Shown here piece by piece: positions 1 through 7,831 of a stretch of 38,895 nt of DNA. The stretch comes from Deltaproteobacteria bacterium (GTDB taxonomy: Bacteria > Desulfobacterota_B > Binatia > UBA9968): positions 1 through 38,895 of the forward strand of contig VBKY01000204.1 in NCBI GenBank assembly GCA_005879255.1, given 5' to 3'. Numbering within the stretch: the stretch's first letter is position 1; every line of letters starts with the position of its first letter. The position numbers and the translations under genes are program-made. The notes under the pieces were generated by a model that saw nothing but the letters and a program-made list of their open reading frames with translations, ran no database searches and was not told where the DNA came from.

Positions 1-591
1 GGATCCCTCGTGCATTTAACGGACAGCCAGATTACTACCAGCGTAGAGAGTGGGGTAGGAACCGGAGGCAACATAACGGTCAATTCAGATCTTGTTGTCC
101 TGGATAATAGCCGGATCTTGGCCAACGCCTTCGGCGGGCCGGGAGGTAATATCAACGTCACGGCGGATGTCTTTCTAGTGAACAGCGGCGGGACGTCGCC
201 GACCTCCCTCGCGGGAATTGTCGACGCGTCGTCGGTTCTGAGTACGCCGGGAACGATCAATATTCAAGCGACGTTTACCGATGTCACCGGCGAGGTCGCC
301 CAACTGCCGGAGACCCCGCTTCAGGCTACGGAACTCCTTCGGGCTGCCTGTGCGGCGCGCTTTGCCGGAGGGAAAACGAGCAGCTTGGTGCTCGGTGGCC
401 GCGATGGAGTTCCCCTGCAACCGGGAGGCCTCATGCCAAGCCCGCTCTATCTGGCAAATGAAGCTGACGCTCCAGCGGCCGGAACTAAGATAAGCGGCCA
501 GGATCTGCCTTTGCGTTTCAGCCTTCTCGGATCTAGGGATCCCCGCTTGACTCAATATAGCTTGTTGCCGAATGCCAAATGCGCCTTTTGA
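1..591 (+). CDS. C-terminal part of a TpsA-type (filamentous haemagglutinin-like) exoprotein, 5' partial
   Basis: The reading frame is open from base 1, so the gene begins outside the window and only about 196 C-terminal residues are seen. The first half has the short Gly/Asn/Val-rich repeats of a beta-helix (pieces such as GGNITVNSD and GGNINVTAD), as in secreted haemagglutinin/adhesin passengers of two-partner secretion. After the helix comes a conserved-looking tail with a single Cys (RAACAARF) followed by SSLVLGGRDGVPLQPGG, resembling the C-x(n)-GRGGLP-type ending of cyanobacterial haemagglutinin-like exoproteins (family recollection, not a search). The TpsB transporter gene follows on the same strand, which supports the assignment. 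The protein is expected at the cell surface or released. The N-terminal TPS secretion domain cannot be checked here. Confidence 0.75.
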   Translation, partial: GSLVHLTDSQITTSVESGVGTGGNITVNSDLVVLDNSRILANAFGGPGGNINVTADVFLVNSGGTSPTSLAGIVDASSVLSTPGTINIQATFTDVTGEVAQLPETPLQATELLRAACAARFAGGKTSSLVLGGRDGVPLQPGGLMPSPLYLANEADAPAAGTKISGQDLPLRFSLLGSRDPRLTQYSLLPNAKCAF

Positions 592-809
592 TCGTTCATC
601 GGGGTACCCGTCAGTTAAAGCAAGTTTTTTCCGACTCGATCCCGATCGATCCCAAATAGACTCCTGATCTCGCACCATCACATCCTTGTCAGATCAGACT
701 ATAAGGAATAGTAAATGAGTCTCCCAGCGATCAACTTTACTTTTATGCTTCGCCAACAAAATGAGCACGAGGACGCACTTTTGGCGGTCGTGATCGCTGT
801 AGAAAGCAT

Positions 810-2567
810 TTGCAATCGGAATTGACCGTGTATTCGCCTTCCGTTCGAGCGCTGTTGCTGATTTTTTTTCTGTTGTCGTCGGCGGCGACGGCGGGCGCTG
901 CGACTATAGACCCGACTGGGCGCTCTGGTGAGGCTCCAACTCTGCCAAAGGACTTTCAAACTCCGACACCATCGCCAGGGACACTCTTACCTCCGGCCCC
1001 ACTTGTGCCAAAAGGCGAGCCGTTTCCAGCCTTGCGCGTCTTCGTGCGCGAGATCAAGGTAACTGGCAGCACGGTTTTTTCTCCGGAAGAGCTAGACAAA
1101 GTCACCGCTCCCTATCGGAATCGAGAGCTCACGTCGGAGGATATCGAGGCGCTTCGAGTTGCGCTGACGCTCCTCTATGTTAACAACGGCTATGTCAATT
1201 CCGGAGCGATCCTCCCGGATCAGACGGTGACTGGCGGCGTGGTTTCTTATGAGATCATCGAAGGTGAGTTGATTGGGATCGAGGTGCGAGGGAACCAATG
1301 GTTTCGCCCCAGCTATCTTCAAAAGCGATTCAACCTCGACGCCGGGCCGCCGCTCAACGTCAATTCGTTGCAGCGCCGCTTGCAACTCTTGCTTGAGGAC
1401 CCCCGAATTCAGCGGCTCAATGCAGAGTTGAGACCGGGAGTAAGGCGCGGTGAGGGTATTCTGGATGTGCGGGTCGAAGAAAAAACTCCATACACACTCT
1501 ATCTCGAGTACGATAACTATCAATCTCCCTCTGTTGGAGAAAACCGCGGCCTCGTCACGCTAGAGCACCGAAACCTCACCGGCAACGGCGATGTTGCGAT
1601 GGCGCAGTACGGCGGATCGACGGGCCTCAACCCGCTCCTCGATTTCAAATACTCGTTCCCATTTACGGCCTACGACACGACTCTGAGCTACGAGTATCGC
1701 AAGAATACTTTGAACGTGATCGAACAACCATTTCAAGATCTGGACATCGACAGCAAATCGGACATTTACACCATTACGTTGAGACAGCCGGTGTACCGCA
1801 CACTCAACAGTGAAATTGCCCTTGCTCTCATTGGTGAGCGGCTATCAGACAAGACCACTTTATTGGGAGAGCGGTTCTCCTTGGAGCCGGGAGCTGAAAA
1901 CGGTAGGAGCGTTGTCAGCGCGCTGAGAACTGCTCAAGAATTTGTTTACCGGACGCAAAACCAAGTGATCGCTGCTCGATCGACCTTTTCTTTTGGGCTC
2001 CACGCGTTGGGCGCAACGATTAACAATAATGGCTTGCCGGACGGGGTTTTCTTCAAGTGGTTAGGTAATTTTCAATGGGTCCGGCGTCTCGGGTTTCTAG
2101 ATAGCTATGTAATATTTAGGGCAGATTTCCAACATTCCGATTCGCCTCTTCTGTCGCTCGAACAGATCTCCATCGGTGGCCGTTACAGCGTTCGAGGCTA
2201 CCGAGAAAACACGATGTTGAGAGATAGGGCGGTTATAACTTCTCTGGAAACCCGACTACCTTTGATGCCTTTGATGGGAAATTACTTAGGGGTTGATTTG
2301 AATCGCTACGGCTTAGAATACGTAGAGCTGGCGCCGTTCTTTGATTTCGGCCGGGGCTGGAACAGGAAACTGCCAACCCCTGATCCCAAGGACCTTTCAA
2401 GTGTCGGTATCGGTCTTCGATGGGCGCTTACGTATCCTTGGTTCGTGCCACTTCGGCCCCAGTTCGAAGTTTATTGGGGACATCGCTTGAGGAACATCGA
2501 ACAGCCAAAAAAGAAAGTCCTCCAAGACCATGGGATCCACATGCAATTTGTTCTGGGAGTCTTCTAG
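810..2567 (+). CDS. TpsB-family outer-membrane transporter (ShlB/FhaC/HecB type)
   Basis: 585-residue two-partner-secretion pore that would export the TpsA protein encoded just upstream. A signal peptide (residues about 10-32, hydrophobic LLLIFFLLSS) is followed by a Pro-rich linker, then a POTRA region starting near LRVFVREIKVTGSTVF with a second POTRA around residues 150-225. The 16-strand barrel fills the rest and ends in a C-terminal Phe, typical of Bam-inserted barrels. The conserved loop-6 motif VRGY is at residues 461-464. Length fits the family. The start is uncertain: TTG at 810 and GTG at 828 both keep the signal peptide. A 36-codon open frame (715-825) preceded by AAGGAA ends two bases before the GTG, so coupled initiation at 828 is possible. 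Confidence 0.9.
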   Translation: MQSELTVYSPSVRALLLIFFLLSSAATAGAATIDPTGRSGEAPTLPKDFQTPTPSPGTLLPPAPLVPKGEPFPALRVFVREIKVTGSTVFSPEELDKVTAPYRNRELTSEDIEALRVALTLLYVNNGYVNSGAILPDQTVTGGVVSYEIIEGELIGIEVRGNQWFRPSYLQKRFNLDAGPPLNVNSLQRRLQLLLEDPRIQRLNAELRPGVRRGEGILDVRVEEKTPYTLYLEYDNYQSPSVGENRGLVTLEHRNLTGNGDVAMAQYGGSTGLNPLLDFKYSFPFTAYDTTLSYEYRKNTLNVIEQPFQDLDIDSKSDIYTITLRQPVYRTLNSEIALALIGERLSDKTTLLGERFSLEPGAENGRSVVSALRTAQEFVYRTQNQVIAARSTFSFGLHALGATINNNGLPDGVFFKWLGNFQWVRRLGFLDSYVIFRADFQHSDSPLLSLEQISIGGRYSVRGYRENTMLRDRAVITSLETRLPLMPLMGNYLGVDLNRYGLEYVELAPFFDFGRGWNRKLPTPDPKDLSSVGIGLRWALTYPWFVPLRPQFEVYWGHRLRNIEQPKKKVLQDHGIHMQFVLGVF

Positions 2568-2618
2568 CGGCCAGTGAATTATTAGTACAGAGTGCGGGGG
2601 CAATGCGAACGCGGCGTT

Positions 2619-2656
2619 GGTGGCTAGTGACTGAATGACTCAGCCGACTAGCCACC
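2619..2656. terminator. Inverted repeat between convergent genes, probable bidirectional terminator
   Basis: A perfect 10-bp inverted repeat (GGTGGCTAGT at 2619-2628, ACTAGCCACC at 2647-2656) lies between the ends of tpsB (+) and the DUF928 gene (-). The loop of 18 bases contains a further short CTGA/TCAG pairing. No T-run follows on either side, so it is a weak intrinsic terminator at best; position is the main argument. Confidence 0.45.
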
Positions 2657-2669
2657 TATATGCCAATGA

Positions 2670-3350
2670 TCACTCATTGGTCGACGGCAATCCCACCTGC
2701 GTCAGCAGAGAAGTGCGCTGTTTGTGCAGCTCTTGATTCTGCGGCGCGGCGTCGATCAGATCCGAGATCGCCTTCAGAGCATCGTACCAAAGCCCGGCTT
2801 GCGCGTAGATAAAAGGCATGTCGTTGTTCTGAGCTTTAGCTAGTTTTGCCTTGATCTCGTCCTGTAGATCAACCCGCTCAATAGCGCCGCCGGCCAGGAT
2901 GTCTTTGGAGCGCCGGTCGGAATCCGGAACCACCGCAACAAACCATCGATACGCCGCTCCCGGCGCGAGATGAATATTGTAATCGGCTAATCGAACCCGC
3001 TGGATTCCTGCATTAATAGGAGGGGGAAGCCGGGTCTCGAGAATCGGCTGAATACCTTGCGGATCCATGAGTGTAAGTTCAACTGGCAGTGAGGTCGAGT
3101 TAGAAATGTACCAGTACAGAGATGGCTGTTCATTTGTTGTGAAGCCACTGTGGTCCGGCGCGAGGACCGAGAGCACAAAAACATCGCGCTGAGTTCCGCC
3201 TCTTGTGCCGCCGCCAACGCGTCCGGCCGGAGCGCCGCGTTTAGGCGGATTGTATACCGGAACATTAGCATCGGCGGCGAGCAGGGAAATCGGCATGCTG
3301 AGCGCTAATACCGCAATCGAAGACCAAACCATCGGTTTTAGATAGTTCAT
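2670..3350 (-). CDS. DUF928 domain protein, secreted
   Basis: 226 residues with an N-terminal signal peptide (hydrophobic IAVLALSMPISLLA, cleavage likely after LLAADA). The mature part opens with the family hallmark PPKRGAPAGRVGGGTRGG, then a beta-rich domain (residues about 75-150: YWYISNSTSLPVELTL, YRWFVAVVPDSDRRS) and a helical tail (LWYDALKAISDLIDAAPQN). DUF928 has no established biochemical function. In cyanobacteria such genes sit beside CHAT, CHASE2 and two-partner-secretion genes, as here, so a periplasmic accessory role in that system is inferred. The start is supported by a GAGGAGGGG stretch about 6 bases upstream of the ATG. It is convergent with tpsB. Confidence 0.82.
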   Translation of the reverse strand: MNYLKPMVWSSIAVLALSMPISLLAADANVPVYNPPKRGAPAGRVGGGTRGGTQRDVFVLSVLAPDHSGFTTNEQPSLYWYISNSTSLPVELTLMDPQGIQPILETRLPPPINAGIQRVRLADYNIHLAPGAAYRWFVAVVPDSDRRSKDILAGGAIERVDLQDEIKAKLAKAQNNDMPFIYAQAGLWYDALKAISDLIDAAPQNQELHKQRTSLLTQVGLPSTNE

Positions 3351-3611
3351 ATTTTTCCCCTCCTCGTGAGATTACAAAGCAAGGATTGCGCCAGTCTCTT
3401 ACTGAAACACCCATTACAGGTTAGTCGAATCATTGCAACTAACTTTTCTGCTTGTACTACAAGGCCTTTAGTAAAGCTAGACAGTCTACAGAAATTTCAC
3501 GTACGCTATTGAAGTACGTATCGGAACTCGTGCGCGCCGTCAACTTGGTTTCCCCGCGGTCAACATCGTTTACCGCTCGCTTTTAGGTGCTTCGAGGTTT
3601 TGGCTGGCGGA

Positions 3612-4220
3612 TTATTCACCACGAAGGACGCAGCGCGGCACAGCTGCAAGCGACTTGCCCAAGGGTTTCATCGTCAACGGCCAGTGTCCCTGTTTGCGAA
3701 TGTCATCCTCGGTCACGGTGATCAGCACGATGCGCCGATCCGCTCCTGTATCACCCGGCTGTAACCTGATACACAAGTCATAAGCGACAAGCTCCAGGGA
3801 TTCGAGCATCCAAGCTGCGCAAAGCCAGGATGCCGAGGGAAATCAGCACAATCCGAGCAGCGCACCAGCTTCGTACAAGCGCGCAGCTTGAGACCAACTC
3901 GAAACTGCCTGCTCAAACTCGCCGCGCTGGAACGAATTCACACCCCGTTCCATCTGTTGCGCCGCCGACAAGCTTTCCGCAGCGGATATACTGGCCACCC
4001 AAGCTGGATCGACCGACGATAATAAAATCCCTGTACAACTGAAGATAACAGCGAACGCGAGCGCCGGTTGTTCATGTGACCTCAAAATTATAGCGCGAAC
4101 AAAAAATCTGGACGCGTTCTGCCCTGGGTGATTTTGCCGAATAACTTTTGGCTCATTGGGTGGAAGCAAGTGGGGTGCTACCACCGAATCATTTTGGCGA
4201 TCAACCCCTGACATAATCAC
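3612..4220 (-). pseudogene. Remnant: CHAT/TPR protein N-terminus fused by deletion to a CHASE2 protein N-terminus
   Basis: Read on the minus strand, 4220 to about 3880 encodes an N-terminal signal/anchor and first TPR helix (QQMERGVNSFQRGEFEQAV, SSWSQAARLYEA) closely matching the start of the intact CHAT protein at 7832-10219 (EQHMERGVSSFRRGDFEQAI, LSWTEAARLYEA). Directly after LYEA the frame reads GALLGLC and stops. Continuing in shifted frames gives LISLGILALRSLD and then WMLESLELVAYD...ITVTEDDIRKQGHWPLT, the membrane helix and first strand of a CHASE2 domain. The CHASE2 part then loses homology near 3640 and stops. So the last roughly 90% of a CHAT gene and the 3' part of a CHASE2 gene are deleted, with at least two frameshifts. 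It shows the ancestral order CHAT then CHASE2. Confidence 0.75.
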
Positions 4221-4332
4221 TTCGCTACTACAGTGACATACCTATAAAGTCTTGACATTGATCTCGGGTCGTGAAAAAAGTGCACTCTTTCGAAGTCTGT
4301 CTCACAATCCAAAAAAAAGACGAGGCGCAGTG

Positions 4333-4352
4333 CGTCCCTAAAATGTGGGACG
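4333..4352. other. Small hairpin upstream of the cyclase gene
   Basis: CGTCCC (4333-4338) pairs with GGGACG (4347-4352) across an 8-base loop; outer bases TG/CA extend the pairing with one bulge. It lies in the 224-bp spacer between the CHAT/CHASE2 remnant and the cyclase start. A poly-A tract (4311-4318) precedes it. No T-run follows, so it is not an obvious terminator. Nothing else recognisable was seen in 4221-4444. Confidence 0.3.
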
Positions 4353-4444
4353 GCACGTAAGGCCTACCTGACACCATTTCAGATTGCGATGGCAAACCAG
4401 GCCTCTAAGATGGATGGTCAGCGGGAACGGGGAAGCTGACGCAG

Positions 4445-6526
4445 ATGGATGACGGCGCAGGCCAGGCGGCGCAAGGCGCGCCAGCACGCACACGGCATTG
4501 GCTGCTCGCCCTGCTGCGCCGGCGTTTAGTCAAAGCGCTGATGGTGGCCAACCTGGTGGCCCTGCTGCTGTTGCCGCTGCGGGAAACCGGCTGGCTGCAA
4601 GGCTTAGAGCTTTCGGCGTACGACACGCTGGTGACCTTCTTCGCCGGGTCGCAGGAAAGCGACCGCGTGGTGCTGGTGGTCACCACGGAAGCGGACATTA
4701 ACCGCTTCGGTTATCCCATCCGCGACAACGACCTTTCTGGCGTGCTGGCACGCGTCTTCGCCGGCGGGCCGAAGGCGGTGGGCGTGGATCTGTACCGCGA
4801 CTTGCCCATGCCGCCGGGCAACGCGGAGTTGCAAGCCATCCAGCGGGCGCAGGACAACCTCTATTGGGTCTTCAAGCTGCCGGACGAGGGCAATATCGGC
4901 ATTCCGCCGCCGCCGGTGCTGCGCGAGACTGGGCGCGAGGTGCTGGCCGACCACGTGACGGATGCCGGTGGCGTGGTGCGCCGAGCCCTACTGCTGGCCG
5001 CCGATGAACGCACCGGCAGCAACTGGCGCACCTTGGGCGTCTCCCTGGCCGAACGCTACACCGGCCAGCGGCTGCGCCCGATGGACGACGACTTGGGGCT
5101 GGGCCAGGGCCGCATCCCGTTGCTGGAGCAGCCCTACGGCCCCTACGCAAGGGTGGATGCTGCTGGCTACCAGATGCTGTTCGACTACCGCGGCGGCCAT
5201 CGACGCTTCCGCCAGATCAGCTTCGCCGAGATCATCGACCGGCCGGAGCTCGCGGCGACGCTGCGCGACCGCATTGTGCTGGTCGGCACCGCGGCGCTTT
5301 CCATCAAGGATCATTTCGCCACGCCGTTCAGCACCGGCTGGGGCGGGGAGGGATCGCTGATCGGGATTGCACTGCATGCGCACACCGCCGACCAGCTGAT
5401 CCGCCTGGCCAATGGCGAAACGCGCAACCCCGTGCCGCTGCCGCGCCTGGTGGACCATGTCGCCATCTGGGCCGCGGCTATGGCTGGCGCGGTGCTGGCG
5501 CTGCTGGTCTGGCGCGTGCTTGTGGTGCTGGTGGCCCTGCTCCTGGGCCTTGGCCTGGTTGGCGGCGCCACCGCCTGGGGCTTCGCGGGCGCCGGTCTGC
5601 TACTGCCCGGCGTGCCGGTGGCGCTGGCCTGGGTGCTGAGCGCGGCAGGTTGCAACTTCGTCATGCACTCCGCCGGGTTGCGGGAACGCACCCAGCTGCG
5701 CCGCAGCTTCGAGAGCTACCTGGACCCACGTATCATCAACCAGATGATGCAGGGCGAAACCCTGCCCAGCTTCGGCGGCGAGCATCGCGAGATCACCGCC
5801 ATCTTCACCGACATCGCCGACTTCACCACCACGGCCGAGACCATGGATGCCGCCACCGTGGCCGGGCTGCTGGGCGACTATTTCGGTGTGCTGAGCGATG
5901 TGGCGGTGCAGAATGGCGGGTTGGTGAACGACTTCATCGGCGACGGCCTGCTAGTGCTGTTCGGTGCGCCGATGCACCAGCCGGACCACGCTGACCGCGC
6001 CGTGGCCACCGCCCTGGCGATGGACGAGGCGGCCCAGCGCTTCAATGCCGGGCTGGCGGCGCGCGGCATCAAGTGGGGCCATACCCGCATCGGCGTGCAT
6101 ACCGGCATGGCGCTGGTCGGCAATATCGGCACCCGCGGTAGGCTGAAATACGGCGCGCTGGGCGATACGCTGAACACCGCCTCCCGCGTGGAGGGGCTGA
6201 ACAAGTATATCGGCAGTGGTGTGGCTGTGACCGGCGAGACCGCCGCGCAGTGCCGGCGGCAGGCGTTTCGTCCAGTCGGTGACATAATTGTGAAGGGCCG
6301 GAAGAATGCCATACCCATCCTGGCGCCGGTCTCCCCGGCCGACCCGCCGGCGCTGCTGGCCCGCTACGCCGAAGCCTATGCCGCGCTAAGCCAGGAAAAA
6401 CCTGAAGCCGCGGAACTTTTCTCTGCGCTGCACCGCGATTTTCCGGCCGACGCGCCCGCGGCCTTCCATGCCGGGCGGGCGGCGGCGGGCGAAAACGGAG
6501 TCTTGGTGGTCATGCACGAGAAATGA
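4445..6526 (+). CDS. CHASE2-domain class III adenylate cyclase
   Basis: 693 residues. Order: cytoplasmic start, first membrane helix (about 28-45), periplasmic CHASE2 sensor domain (about 50-320; LELSAYDTLVTFF and WRTLGVSLAERY typical), a cluster of about three membrane helices (335-415), and a C-terminal class III cyclase domain (about 445-640). Catalytic residues are present: metal-binding Asp456 (FTDIADF) and Asp500 (GDGLLVLFG), adenine-selecting Lys568 and Asp574 (RLKYGALGD), and Asn577/Arg581 (LNTASR) for the transition state. It should make cAMP from ATP at the inner membrane in response to an unknown periplasmic signal. The gene is visibly richer in G+C, with CTG/GCC-type codons, than the neighbouring CHAT and tps genes, and lies opposite to the CHASE2 remnants on both sides. 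Both points suggest separate acquisition. Confidence 0.92.
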   Translation: MDDGAGQAAQGAPARTRHWLLALLRRRLVKALMVANLVALLLLPLRETGWLQGLELSAYDTLVTFFAGSQESDRVVLVVTTEADINRFGYPIRDNDLSGVLARVFAGGPKAVGVDLYRDLPMPPGNAELQAIQRAQDNLYWVFKLPDEGNIGIPPPPVLRETGREVLADHVTDAGGVVRRALLLAADERTGSNWRTLGVSLAERYTGQRLRPMDDDLGLGQGRIPLLEQPYGPYARVDAAGYQMLFDYRGGHRRFRQISFAEIIDRPELAATLRDRIVLVGTAALSIKDHFATPFSTGWGGEGSLIGIALHAHTADQLIRLANGETRNPVPLPRLVDHVAIWAAAMAGAVLALLVWRVLVVLVALLLGLGLVGGATAWGFAGAGLLLPGVPVALAWVLSAAGCNFVMHSAGLRERTQLRRSFESYLDPRIINQMMQGETLPSFGGEHREITAIFTDIADFTTTAETMDAATVAGLLGDYFGVLSDVAVQNGGLVNDFIGDGLLVLFGAPMHQPDHADRAVATALAMDEAAQRFNAGLAARGIKWGHTRIGVHTGMALVGNIGTRGRLKYGALGDTLNTASRVEGLNKYIGSGVAVTGETAAQCRRQAFRPVGDIIVKGRKNAIPILAPVSPADPPALLARYAEAYAALSQEKPEAAELFSALHRDFPADAPAAFHAGRAAAGENGVLVVMHEK

Positions 6527-6557
6527 TAGGGTTACTGCTTCTCGGGGCTGGGGTCAG

Positions 6558-6666
6558 CAACGGAAGCTCGAGCGATTCGAAAATACCCAAACCGCGCAGA
6601 CCCAAGATCCCCGCGAAAATCAGGGTACCGATCAAGATGCCGGCAAAGGAGATCGCAAAAATTTAG
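6558..6666 (-). pseudogene. CHASE2 N-terminal membrane-helix fragment, copy 1 of a 110-bp direct repeat
   Basis: On the minus strand the segment encodes FAISFAGILIGTLIFAGILG followed by LRGLGIFESLEL, a CHASE2 signal-anchor helix leading into the ESLEL start of the sensor domain (compare WMLESLELVAYD in the 3612-4220 remnant). After ESLEL homology stops (PLLTPAP). It is nearly identical to 7694-7803. It is flanked by short copies of GGGCTGGGGTCAG (about 6545-6557 and 6671-6683), the second of which enters the left inverted repeat of the transposase element. Confidence 0.6.
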
Positions 6667-6675
6667 CTCAGGGCT

Positions 6676-6697
6676 GGGGTCAGGCATGCTTAATTGA
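6676..6697 (+). repeat. Left terminal inverted repeat of the RAYT element
   Basis: 22 bp, complementary to 7619-7640 with a single T/C difference. It ends 34 bases before the transposase ATG. Confidence 0.7.
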
Positions 6698-6731
6698 TCT
6701 TTATGGATAAATCCGCTATGTTCCGTACGCT

Positions 6732-7636
6732 ATGGCGCGCAAGCCCCGAGTCCACTTCCCTGGTGCTCTGTATCACGTCATGGCCCGCGGCAACCAGGGG
6801 CAGGCGATTTTCACGGACGATGCCGATCGTCGGCGCTACCTCGATCTGCTTCAGGAAAGTCAACGGCGACACAACTATCGCGTGTATGCCTACGTCTTAA
6901 TGGGCAACCACATTCATCACCTCATTCAGATCGGTCAAACGCCGCTCGCCAAGGTGATGCAAAATATTTTGTTTAGATATACGCGTTACTGGAATGCCAA
7001 ATACAAGAAGATCGGCCACTTGTTTCAGGGACGCTACAAGGCGATTCTGTGCGACAAGGGTAATTATCTGTTAGAGCTGATTCGCTATCTGCATTTAAAT
7101 CCTGTCCGCAGTAAGCTCGTCCAAGATCCCGATCGGTACCCATGGAGCAGCCATGCAGCTTACCTGGCACGAACAGGGACGAAGTGGATTGCGGTGGACG
7201 AGGTTCTTCCCCTGTTCGCCAAAAGGCCAGCCCAAGCCATTTCGGCCTATCGACGCTTTGTCCGGGATGGGCTCCAGCTGGGGCACCGGGACGAGCTGTA
7301 CGAGGTCGTGGAGCCGTTGCACTGCCGTGGTCTGAGGTTAAAGAGGCGGTTTGCGAATATTTCGACCTTCCGCCGTCGGTCGCGTTGCAGCGCGGACGGG
7401 GGAGAAAGAATGCCAAGGCGAAGCGGGTAATGGCTTGGATTGCGCGCGAAGTCGGGGGCTTCACTAACCAGGAGACAGCCAAATTATTACGACAGGACCC
7501 CGCAGCGTTAAGCAGAGGGATAATAAAGTTGGCCGATGAATTCTCCGAAAACAGTGAACTGCGCAGTGATGTCGAAAAGCTTTGTGAAAAGCTCAGGAGA
7601 GGACATAAAGCAAAAAGGTCAATTAGGCATGCCTGA
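6732..7636 (+). pseudogene. REP-associated tyrosine transposase (RAYT), frameshifted
   Basis: From ATG 6732 the frame encodes a Y1/HUH transposase: PGALYHVMARGNQGQAIF, then the metal-binding HUH-like motif in YVLMGNHIHHLI, the catalytic-tyrosine helix (FRYTRYWNAKYKKIGHLF), RYLHLNPVRSKLV and PWSSHAAYL. Homology in this frame holds to about 7310 (LQLGHRDELYEVVE) and then becomes basic nonsense ending at 7430. The expected C-terminal DnaA-like helix-turn-helix region continues in another frame from about 7325 to 7636 (LPWSEVKEAVCEYFDLPPS, REVGGFTNQETAKLLRQDP, ALSRGI). A deletion of the linker with loss of frame at about 7310-7325 is the simplest reading. The protein is probably inactive, unless the N-terminal catalytic domain alone suffices. 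Confidence 0.8.
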
Positions 7637-7640
7637 CCCC
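7619..7640 (-). repeat. Right terminal inverted repeat of the RAYT element
   Basis: 22 bp, reverse complement of 6676-6697 with one mismatch. It overlaps the 3' end of the shifted transposase frame. Confidence 0.7.
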
Positions 7641-7666
7641 TTGGATGACCGACCCCTTGGATGACC
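7635..7666 (+). repeat. Perfect 16-bp tandem duplication at the right edge of the RAYT element
   Basis: GACCCCTTGGATGACC occurs twice head to tail (7635-7650 and 7651-7666). The first copy overlaps the end of the right inverted repeat, which places the duplication at the element boundary. Confidence 0.75.
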
Positions 7667-7693
7667 CTATTTTTGGACAAGTACTTCATCCGT

Positions 7694-7803
7694 CAACGGA
7701 AGCTCGAGCGATTCGAATACCCAAACCGCGCAGACCCAAGATCCCCGCGGAAATCAGGGTACCGATCAAGATGCCGGCGGTCAAGGAGATCGCAAAAATT
7801 TAG
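7694..7803 (-). pseudogene. CHASE2 N-terminal membrane-helix fragment, copy 2 of a 110-bp direct repeat
   Basis: Nearly identical to 6558-6666. On the minus strand it encodes FAISLTAGILIGTLISAGILG then LRGLG, but a 2-bp deletion relative to copy 1 shifts the frame (IRIARASVDG, stop), so the ESLEL start of CHASE2 is lost. It begins 28 bp downstream of the CHAT stop codon, exactly where a CHASE2 gene would start in a CHAT-CHASE2 operon. The 3' remainder of that gene is absent. Confidence 0.55.
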
Positions 7804-7831
7804 GCACCGACCTCACGGCACATAGGCGGCG

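Larger units (their letters stand above)
6676..7640 (+). mobile_element. RAYT (IS200-like Y1 transposase) element with terminal inverted repeats
   Basis: The element is bounded by a 22-bp inverted repeat with one mismatch: left arm 6676-6697 (begins GGGGTCAGGCATGC) and right arm 7619-7640 (its complement, ending GCATGCCTGACCCC). Between them lies a single transposase reading frame. Repeats beginning GGGGTCAGG beside such transposases are the REP/RAYT pattern I know from many proteobacteria. The host DNA on both sides is the same 110-bp CHASE2-helix segment, too long to be a target-site duplication, so the flanks must come from duplication or recombination. Confidence 0.65.

Noticed and set aside
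1..6. GGATCC at the first base, suggesting a cloning junction
   Set aside because: The open frame and beta-helix repeats run straight from base 1, and the same GGATCC(C) occurs at several internal places; no vector sequence is visible.
715..825. 36-codon frame ahead of tpsB, preceded by AAGGAA
   Set aside because: Could be a coupled leader, but the translation has no distinctive features and length is within chance; mentioned only as evidence on the tpsB start.
3499..3519. ACGTAC...GTACGT inverted repeat upstream of the DUF928 gene
   Set aside because: Six-bp arms with a 9-base gap are expected by chance; about 150 bp from the start codon with no supporting promoter.
4253..4290. TTGACA at 4253 as a promoter for the cyclase
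   Set aside because: No -10-like element at 16-18 bp, and it sits about 190 bp from the start codon.
6973..7689. 238-codon minus-strand frame through the RAYT element
   Set aside because: Antisense to recognisable transposase sequence and mixes Pro/Ala/Ser-rich nonsense; its N-terminal codons come from the element's flank.
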